A stretch of 64,000 bases of DNA, from positions 62,001-126,000 of the forward strand of contig NZ_RCDB01000002.1 in NCBI RefSeq assembly GCF_003651225.1, in the 5' to 3' direction. How positions within the stretch are numbered: position 1 is the first letter of the stretch; every line of letters starts with the position of its first letter. A program made the translations under genes and the position numbers. The notes under the pieces were generated by a model that did no database searches, was not told where the DNA came from, and saw only the letters and a program-made list of their open reading frames with translations. Below, piece by piece: positions 58,262 to 64,000 of the stretch. This DNA is from Microbacterium telephonicum (GTDB lineage Bacteria > Actinomycetota > Actinomycetes > Actinomycetales > Microbacteriaceae).

Positions 58262-59698
58262 TCAGACGCTGATCGTGCCGTTCGCGATCAGCACGATCGT
58301 GACGACCGCGCCGGCCAGCGCGGCGACGAAGAGCACCCACTCCCACGGCGCGAAGACCCGCTCGCCCCGCGCGCGGCGTGCGAAGGCGAACAGCGCGGTG
58401 CCGGGGACGAGGATCAGCAGCGCCAGCAGCACGTACTCGCCGCCGGCGGCGTACAGCAGGAAGCCGGTGTACACGGTCGCGATCACCGCGACGATCCACA
58501 GGGTCACGGCGCCGGGGGTGCGCCGGTCGGCGAACGCGACGCGCAGGCCGAACGCCGCCGTGAGGAAGTAGGGGATCAGCGCGAGCGCGCTCGTGAGGTT
58601 GAGGGCGACGTCGAACGCGTTCGACGAGAACAGCACGACCACCAGCAGCACCTGCACGAGCATGGTCGACATGAGGAGCGCCCCGACCGGGACGTCCTTG
58701 TCGTTGGTGCGGGCGAACACGCGCGGCAGGTCGCCGTCGCGTGCGGCGACCAGCAGCACCTCGGCGGCCATGAGCGTCCACGAAAGGTACGCGCCGAGTA
58801 CGGCGACGATCAGCGCGACGCCGATGAATGCGGCGCCCCAGGGACCGACGACCGCCTCGAGCACGCCCGCCATCGAGGGCTGCTGCAGCTGGGCGATCTG
58901 CTCGCGGGGCAGGATGCCGAACGAGACGATCGTGACCGAGAGGAAGATCGCGAGCACACTGAGGAAGCCGAGCACGGTCGCCCGTCCGACGTCCTTGCGG
59001 CGGCGCGCGTGACGGGAGTAAGCGCTGGCACCCTCCACACCGATGAAGGCGAACACCGTCAGCAGCAGGGTGCCGCGTACCTGCTCGAACAGCGGCAGGT
59101 CCGTGCCGCCCGACAGGTTCGCGGCGAAGACGGCCGGGTCGAAGGCGAACAGGCACAGCGCGACGAACACGACGATCGGCAGCACCTTCGCGACGCTCAC
59201 GATGCGGTTCACGGCGGCGGCCTCGCGCGTGCCGCGACGGATCAGCAGGAAGAACACCCACAGACCCACCGACGAGATCGCCACGGCCAGCGGTGTGTTC
59301 CCCTCGCCGAGCACCGGCACGACGGCGCCGATGGTCGACATGATGAACACCCAGTAGAAGACGTTGCCCGCGCACGCGCTCGCCCAGTAGCCGAACGCCG
59401 AGAGGAATCCGAGGTAGCGTCCGAATCCGGCGCGCGCGTACGAGTACACGCCGGCGTCGAGCGTCGGCCGCCGCCGCGCGAGCTGATGGAACACGAGCGC
59501 GAGCATCAGCATCCCGGTACCGGCGACGAGCCACGCGATGGCGGATCCGAACACACCGGTCTGTTCGGCGAATGTGCCCGGCAGCGAGAACACGCCGGCG
59601 CCCACCATCGACCCGACGACGAACGTCGACAGGGTGAGGGGCGACACCTTTGTGGCTGCGTGGTCTGCGGGCGCGGCAGGTGCGGGGGCGTCGGTCAC
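58262..59698 (-). CDS. APC-family basic amino acid/polyamine antiporter (arginine-ornithine type)
   Basis: A 478-residue transporter with about 12-13 helices. The first helix has STFVVGSMVGAGVFSLPGTFAEQTG, the APC unwound-helix motif. LSWTLMAAEVLLVAARDGDLPRVFARTNDKDVPVGALLMS is highly characteristic of ArcD/lysine-type exchangers. GTG start at 59698 is 8 bases after TAGCAT on the minus strand (59712-59707), suggesting a leaderless mRNA. No arginine deiminase or decarboxylase gene is adjacent, so the exchanged pair is inferred from family only. It converges on mfd. Confidence 0.9.
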   Translation of the reverse strand: MTDAPAPAAPADHAATKVSPLTLSTFVVGSMVGAGVFSLPGTFAEQTGVFGSAIAWLVAGTGMLMLALVFHQLARRRPTLDAGVYSYARAGFGRYLGFLSAFGYWASACAGNVFYWVFIMSTIGAVVPVLGEGNTPLAVAISSVGLWVFFLLIRRGTREAAAVNRIVSVAKVLPIVVFVALCLFAFDPAVFAANLSGGTDLPLFEQVRGTLLLTVFAFIGVEGASAYSRHARRRKDVGRATVLGFLSVLAIFLSVTIVSFGILPREQIAQLQQPSMAGVLEAVVGPWGAAFIGVALIVAVLGAYLSWTLMAAEVLLVAARDGDLPRVFARTNDKDVPVGALLMSTMLVQVLLVVVLFSSNAFDVALNLTSALALIPYFLTAAFGLRVAFADRRTPGAVTLWIVAVIATVYTGFLLYAAGGEYVLLALLILVPGTALFAFARRARGERVFAPWEWVLFVAALAGAVVTIVLIANGTISV

Positions 59699-59776
59699 GG
59701 GGGACCATGCTAACCCGGGCCCCGCGACCTCGACGGCGCCGCACCCACGGAACTATCGTGGCGGCAGGAGGTCCGC

Positions 59777-60376
59777 ATGCAGTTCGAGCACCTCGGGGTA
59801 TCGCCCCGCATCCATCCCGAGGCGGTCATCGCCCCGACGGCCGTCATCTCGGGCGACGTCGTCATCGGCCCCGGCTGTCAGGTGCTGCACGGCGCCGTGA
59901 TCACCGCGGAGGGCGGCCCGATCGTCCTCGGCGAGAACGTCGTCGTCATGGAGAACGCGCTGATCCGGGGGAGCGCGGTGCATCCCGTGCACGTCGGATC
60001 GCACGTGCTCGTCGGGCCGATGGCCTCGGTGTCGGGCGCGACGATCGCCGACGAGGTGTTCCTCGCGACCGGCACCCGCATCTTCAACGGCGCCCGCATC
60101 GGCGCGCACAGCGAGGTGCGCATCAACGCCGTCGTGCACCTGCGGACCGTGCTGCCGGAGCGTTCCGTCGTGCCGATCGGCTGGGTCGCGGTGGGCGACC
60201 CCGCCGAGATCCTCTCGCCCGACCGGCACGAGCGCATCTGGGAGCTGCAGCAGGAGCTCGACTTCCCCGGGTACGTGTTCGGTCTCGACCGCGACACCCC
60301 CGACCTCATGGTGCAGCTGACCGAGCGCTACACCGCCTCGCTCGCCCGCCACATGCACGACCGCCGCCTCGACTGA
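59777..60376 (+). CDS. Gamma-carbonic-anhydrase-like hexapeptide-repeat protein
   Basis: A 199-residue left-handed beta-helix protein. Hexapeptide repeats run from about residue 10 to 150 (AVIAPTAVISGDVVIGPGC, VLGENVVVMENALIRGSAV). In active gamma carbonic anhydrases three His bind zinc; here the equivalent region reads HPVHVGSHVLVGPMASVSGA, keeping the first His but with Pro and Ser where the usual VGH and LHGC residues stand. Catalysis by the classical mechanism is therefore doubtful; an acyltransferase or scaffold role is possible. Promoter TATCGT (59754-59759) and AGGAGG precede the ATG. Confidence 0.88.
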   Translation: MQFEHLGVSPRIHPEAVIAPTAVISGDVVIGPGCQVLHGAVITAEGGPIVLGENVVVMENALIRGSAVHPVHVGSHVLVGPMASVSGATIADEVFLATGTRIFNGARIGAHSEVRINAVVHLRTVLPERSVVPIGWVAVGDPAEILSPDRHERIWELQQELDFPGYVFGLDRDTPDLMVQLTERYTASLARHMHDRRLD

Positions 60377-60412
60377 AGGTCGGGCGGCGGCCGGGAACGG
60401 GGCGGATGCGGG

Positions 60413-63082
60413 TCAGCCGGTGTTCTGCAGGCCGGCCGCGACGCCCGAGACGCTCAGCAGCAGCAGGCGCTGCCAGCCCGACACGTCCTGGCCGTCCTCG
60501 GCGGTGCGCAGCGCGCGCAGCGCCCGAAGCTGCAGGAGTGAGAGGGCGTCGACGTAGGGGTCGCGCATCTTCACGGCGCGCTGGAGGACGGGCTTGTTCG
60601 CCAGCAGCTCCTCGCCGCCGGCGATCTTCACGACCCACTCGCGCGTGAGCATGAGCTCGTCCATCACGAGCGTCGCGAGATCGTCGCGGTCGCCGAGGGA
60701 CAGGTAGCGCGTCGCGATGCGGGGGTCGGCCTTGGCCAGGCTCATGCCGACGTTGTCGATCACGGTGCGCAGCAGCGGCCACTGCTCGTAGGCGCTGCGC
60801 AGCAGCTCCAGGTCGCCGACGGCCTGCAGCGCGCTCCCCAGGCCGAACCAACCGGCCAGGTTGATGCGCGCCTGCGACCACGCGAACACCCACGGGATGG
60901 CGCGCAGGTCTTCGAGCGACTCGACCGACAGTCCGCGGCGCGCCGGCCGCGAGCCGAGGGCGAGCAGACCGATCTCCTCCATCGGGGTGACCGTGGCGAA
61001 CCAGGCGGCGAAGCCGGGCGCCTTCACGAGCGAGAAGAACCGCTCGCGGCTCGCGGCGTCCATGGTGGCGGCGACCGGGGCGAACCGGTCGGCGGCCTCG
61101 CTGTTGCGGCGCTCGATCGACGGGGCCGATGCCAGCAGCACGGCGGCGGCGACCTGGTCGATGTGCCGCATCGCGATGGCGGGATCGCCGTAGCGCGCGA
61201 AGATGACCTCGCCTTGCTCGGTGAGCTTGAAGCGGCCGTCGACGGAGTGCGGCGGCTGCGCGAGGATCGCCGAGTTGGCGGGACCGCCGCCGCGCCCGAG
61301 GGCGCCGCCGCGGCCGTGGAACAGGGTCAGCTCGATGCCGGATTCCTTCGCCCACGCCGCGATGAGGGCCTGCGCCTCGTAGAGGGCGAGGTTGGCGGCG
61401 ACGGGGCCGACGTCCTTCGACGAATCGGAGTAGCCGAGCATGACCTCCAGGCGACGGTCGGTCTCGGCCAGACGCGCGGCGAAGGCCGGGTGCTCGACGA
61501 TCTCGGCCATGATGCCGGGGGCGGCCTGCAGGTCGGCGAACGTCTCGAACAGCGGGATGACGTCGAGCACGGGGAGGGCGCCGGTCGCGCCGACGGCGTG
61601 GCGGGCGAGGGTGTGCACGTTGGCGAGGTCGGTCGCGGACTGCGTGAACGAGACGATGTAGCGTCCCGCGGCGCGGGGGCCGTAGCGCTTCTGGATCTGC
61701 GCGATCGTGCGGAAGACCTCCAGCACCTCCTCGGCCTGCGCGCTGAGCGCCTCACCCGATTCGATCTCGGCGAGCACCTTCGCGTGCACCGCGGAGTGCT
61801 GGCGCACCTCGAGTTCGGCCAGGTGGAAGCCGAAGGTCTCCACCTGCCAGACCAGCTGCTGCAGGTGACCGTACGCCTGACGGCCCGCTCCGGCGGCGGC
61901 GAGCGAGGTCTGCACCGTCCGCAGGTCGGCGAGCAGGTGCTCGGGGTCGAGGTAGGCGAGGTCGGCGTCGCGCTTGCGCGTCGCGGTCACGCGTCGGGCG
62001 ATCAGCAGCAGCGCGTGCTTGTGGGGTTCGCCCGAGGCGCGCTTGGCGGCATCCGCGGCGCCGTCCTCGTCGGCGGCGGCCAGGCGCACGATGAGCGCGC
62101 GCACCGCGTCGTCGGGCGGGGTGGTTTCGGCCGAGAGGGTGAGACCGCGGGCGATGCGCTCGGTGGAGTGCTCGAGGCCGAGCAGGATGTGCTCGGCGCC
62201 GATCGCGGCGGCCTTCTTCGTGATCGACGCGGTGACGAACGGGTTGCCGTCACGGTCGCCGCCGACCCAGGTGCCCAGCCGCACGAACGGCTTCACGACG
62301 GGGGCGCGACCGCCGGCGGCGGGGCCCTGCAGGGCGTCGTCGACGCGACGGTAGACGTGCGGCACGGCGGTGTAGAGCGTTTCGTCGAACACGGCCATGA
62401 TGGCGCGCACCTCGTCGACGGGGGTCGGCTTCTCGGCGCGCAGCGGAGCCGTGCGCCACAGCGTGTCGATCTCCTCGATCATGCGACGCTCGGCGCGGCG
62501 CTCGTCGGCGCCGCCGCGCAGGGCCAGGTCGTGCTCGCCGAGCAGGGTCGCCAGGCGCCGGATGCTGGAGGACACCGCGCGGCGCCGGGCCTCGGTCGGG
62601 TGCGCGGTGAAGACCGGGTGGAACCGCATCGCCTGCAGGCGTCGCAGCGCCGTGTCGTCGCCGACCTCCTCGGACAGGCGCACGAAGGCGGCGGCCACCG
62701 AGTCGGTGACGTCCTCCTTCTCGGGGCGGCCGTCGCGCTCGCGCAGCACGCGCACGCGCTGGTACTCCTCCGCGAGGTTCACGAGGTGGAAGTAGACGGT
62801 GAAGGCGCGGGCGACCTCGTCGGCGCGCTGCACGGAGAACGACTCCGCGATCTGCTCGGCGCGTTCGAACGCCTCCTCGGACTCGAACGTGTACGCCGCG
62901 ATCGTCGCCTGACGCAGCCGTTCGACGTCGTCGTACAGGCCGGGGGAGCCGCTCTCGCGCAGGACGCGGCCGAGCAGCGAGCCGAGCAGGCGCACGTCGG
63001 CCCGCATCCGCTCGGGAAGCTCCTGCTCCGCCTCGCCGCGACCGACGAGGTCGATCGCCTCGGTGGGGGTCATTTCACGCAT
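60413..63082 (-). CDS. ppc: Phosphoenolpyruvate carboxylase
   Basis: An 889-residue anaplerotic enzyme making oxaloacetate from PEP and bicarbonate. The catalytic His is in VFTAHPTEARRRAV, Lys in LGYSDSSKDVG, and Arg in FHGRGGALGRGGGPA. The C-terminus ends GVAAGLQNTG, as in all PEPCs. The ATG at 63082 is 6 bases after TAGCGT on the minus strand (63094-63089), so leaderless; a second Met three codons later is less likely. It is divergent from nhaA. Confidence 0.97.
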   Translation of the reverse strand: MREMTPTEAIDLVGRGEAEQELPERMRADVRLLGSLLGRVLRESGSPGLYDDVERLRQATIAAYTFESEEAFERAEQIAESFSVQRADEVARAFTVYFHLVNLAEEYQRVRVLRERDGRPEKEDVTDSVAAAFVRLSEEVGDDTALRRLQAMRFHPVFTAHPTEARRRAVSSSIRRLATLLGEHDLALRGGADERRAERRMIEEIDTLWRTAPLRAEKPTPVDEVRAIMAVFDETLYTAVPHVYRRVDDALQGPAAGGRAPVVKPFVRLGTWVGGDRDGNPFVTASITKKAAAIGAEHILLGLEHSTERIARGLTLSAETTPPDDAVRALIVRLAAADEDGAADAAKRASGEPHKHALLLIARRVTATRKRDADLAYLDPEHLLADLRTVQTSLAAAGAGRQAYGHLQQLVWQVETFGFHLAELEVRQHSAVHAKVLAEIESGEALSAQAEEVLEVFRTIAQIQKRYGPRAAGRYIVSFTQSATDLANVHTLARHAVGATGALPVLDVIPLFETFADLQAAPGIMAEIVEHPAFAARLAETDRRLEVMLGYSDSSKDVGPVAANLALYEAQALIAAWAKESGIELTLFHGRGGALGRGGGPANSAILAQPPHSVDGRFKLTEQGEVIFARYGDPAIAMRHIDQVAAAVLLASAPSIERRNSEAADRFAPVAATMDAASRERFFSLVKAPGFAAWFATVTPMEEIGLLALGSRPARRGLSVESLEDLRAIPWVFAWSQARINLAGWFGLGSALQAVGDLELLRSAYEQWPLLRTVIDNVGMSLAKADPRIATRYLSLGDRDDLATLVMDELMLTREWVVKIAGGEELLANKPVLQRAVKMRDPYVDALSLLQLRALRALRTAEDGQDVSGWQRLLLLSVSGVAAGLQNTG

Positions 63083-63124
63083 CCCTCCACGCTAGCGCCA
63101 CGGTGTTACGTCTTCGTCACGCGG

Positions 63125-63193
63125 TAGGGTGGGCTACCGGTGCGCCGGGAAGTCTGGTCGGCAAGTCCCCGTTCGCGTACCCGAAAGGCACGC
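63125..63193 (+). promoter_or_regulatory. Promoter and structured leader of nhaA, possible ion-sensing element
   Basis: TAGGGT (63125-63130) is a good -10, giving a leader of about 55 bases. The first part is compact: CCGG/CCGG (63137-63140, 63145-63148) or GCCG/CGGC (63144-63147, 63159-63162) pairings enclose GGAAGTCTGGT, and a run of C follows. GAAAGG near 63183-63188 is the ribosome site. Structured leaders that respond to alkali ions are known for nhaA genes (nhaA-I and nhaA-II motifs); membership is a guess from location and shape. Confidence 0.5.
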
Positions 63194-64000
63194 ATGAAGC
63201 TGCTGCGCTCCGACCGCTTCCCCGCTTTCGTCCTCCTGGCCGCCGCCGCGCTGGGTCTCATCGTGGCCAATTCGCCGCTGGGTGCCGCCGCGTTCGATCT
63301 GCAGAACACCTACGTCGGCATCCCAGGGCTGATCGAGCTGTCGGTGGGGCACTGGGTCAAAGACGGCCTGCTGGCGATCTTCTTCTTCGTCGTCGCCGTC
63401 GAGCTGCAGTTCGAGCTGACCAACGGAGAGCTCAACTCGCCACGGAAGGCCCTGCAGCCGGCGATCGCCGCCGCGGGCGGCGTGCTCGTGCCGATCGGCG
63501 TGTTCTTGCTGTTCGCGGGTGGCAGCGATGCGTCCGCCGGCTGGCCGATCCCCACCGCGACCGACATCGCGTTCGCGCTGGGCGTGCTGGCCGTGTTCGG
63601 CAAGGGCCTGCCGTCGGGTCTGCGTATCTTCCTACTGGCCCTGGCGATCCTCGACGACATCGTCGGCATCGTGCTGATCGCGGTGCTGTTCACCTCGGGC
63701 GTGCAGATCGGGATGCTGGCGATCGCGGTCGTGTGCCTCGTCGTTTTCCGGGTGCTCGCGGGCTTCCTCGACACGCGAGGGCGTTCCGTCGTCATGGTGC
63801 TGCTGATCGCGCTGGCCCTGGCGACGTGGTTCTTCGTGCACGAGTCGGGGGTGCACGCCACGATCGCGGGAGTCGCGCTCGGCCTCGTGATGCCGCAGAG
63901 CGCGGCGCTGCGCACCCGCCACGCACTGGAGCCGTGGGTCAACGGCCTCGTGCTGCCGCTGTTCGCCTTCTCCGCCGCCCTCGTCGCGATCCCGCAGGTG
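63194..64000 (+). CDS. nhaA: Na+/H+ antiporter NhaA (3' end beyond the window)
   Basis: The first 269 codons of a sodium/proton antiporter of the inner membrane. Helix 1 is FPAFVLLAAAALGLIVANSPLG. Key residues are present: Asp in PIPTATDIAFALGVLAVFG and the ion-binding Asp pair in LALAILDDIVGIVLIAVLF. WVKDGLLAIFFFVVAVELQFEL is also characteristic. The start follows a purine-rich GAAAGG. The missing C-terminal part would contain the last helices. Confidence 0.94.
   Translation, partial: MKLLRSDRFPAFVLLAAAALGLIVANSPLGAAAFDLQNTYVGIPGLIELSVGHWVKDGLLAIFFFVVAVELQFELTNGELNSPRKALQPAIAAAGGVLVPIGVFLLFAGGSDASAGWPIPTATDIAFALGVLAVFGKGLPSGLRIFLLALAILDDIVGIVLIAVLFTSGVQIGMLAIAVVCLVVFRVLAGFLDTRGRSVVMVLLIALALATWFFVHESGVHATIAGVALGLVMPQSAALRTRHALEPWVNGLVLPLFAFSAALVAIPQV

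Noticed and set aside
63125-63193. Cobalamin riboswitch
   Set aside because: A short GGGAAG-like string is reminiscent of B12 elements, but the leader is far too short and lacks the B12 box.

Overview
The window looks like chromosomal DNA of a high-GC Gram-positive actinobacterium. Microbacteriaceae, and Microbacterium in particular, is the best guess. Reasons: very high GC throughout; many GTG starts; a coproporphyrin-type heme pathway with hemQ and a ferrochelatase carrying Cys ligands for an iron-sulfur cluster; HAIR and CIRCE heat-shock sites; lipoproteins with actinobacterial lipoboxes; and at least ten genes whose start codon lies 6-8 bases after a TANNNT -10 box, the signature of leaderless mRNAs. 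No phage, insertion sequence, CRISPR array or integrase was seen. Most of the window is core genome, with accessory systems between core blocks.

Layout. 1-4687: one side of a galactan/galacto-oligosaccharide locus (ABC permease start, binding lipoprotein, GH42 beta-galactosidase, divergent LacI regulator). 4736-7883: metG, tatD and a decayed Phd/VapC toxin-antitoxin pair. 7930-18820: heme biosynthesis. hemA sits with a coupled LacI-type regulator on the minus strand; hemE-hemG-hemQ-hemH-hemC-hemD-hemB-hemL on the plus strand all overlap by 1-4 bases. 18937-23419: a minus-strand operon of a processive GT2 polysaccharide synthase, a membrane-fusion-type adaptor and a GH81 beta-1,3-glucanase lipoprotein. 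23650-31072: hsp20 with HspR- and HrcA-type sites, ksgA, an aldo/keto reductase, ispE, an Eis-like acetyltransferase, an ABC-F protein and a MarR regulator. 31273-34881: a 1202-residue secreted GH53 endo-galactanase. 35007-41197: tRNA-Gln, glmU, prs, another aldo/keto reductase, a P-type ATPase. 41290-44262: a three-gene flavinylation/electron-transfer operon (FMN-binding lipoprotein, ApbE, NqrB/RnfD-like membrane domain fused to a ferredoxin-reductase domain). 44697-49489: a two-component system divergent from a MacB-like ABC exporter. 49657-63082: vanZ-like gene, gnd, gntK, rplY, pth, mfd, an amino-acid antiporter, a hexapeptide-repeat protein and ppc. 63194-64000: start of nhaA behind a structured leader.

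How parts work together. Four 16-base palindromes of the form CTGTGACCGGTCACAG link the LacI/GH42 locus to the GH53 gene 27 kb away. This suggests one regulon: the galactanase cuts galactan outside, the ABC importer takes up the oligomers, and GH42 cleaves them inside. The GT2/adaptor/GH81 operon predicts a secreted beta-glucan. The flavin trio predicts electron flow from NAD(P)H across the membrane to an extracytoplasmic FMN protein.

Three dispersed repeat families occupy intergenic gaps. The most structured is a 51-bp palindrome (ends TGTCAC/GTGACA) arranged as doublets with an exact 13-bp spacer; it is found in two gaps between convergent genes.
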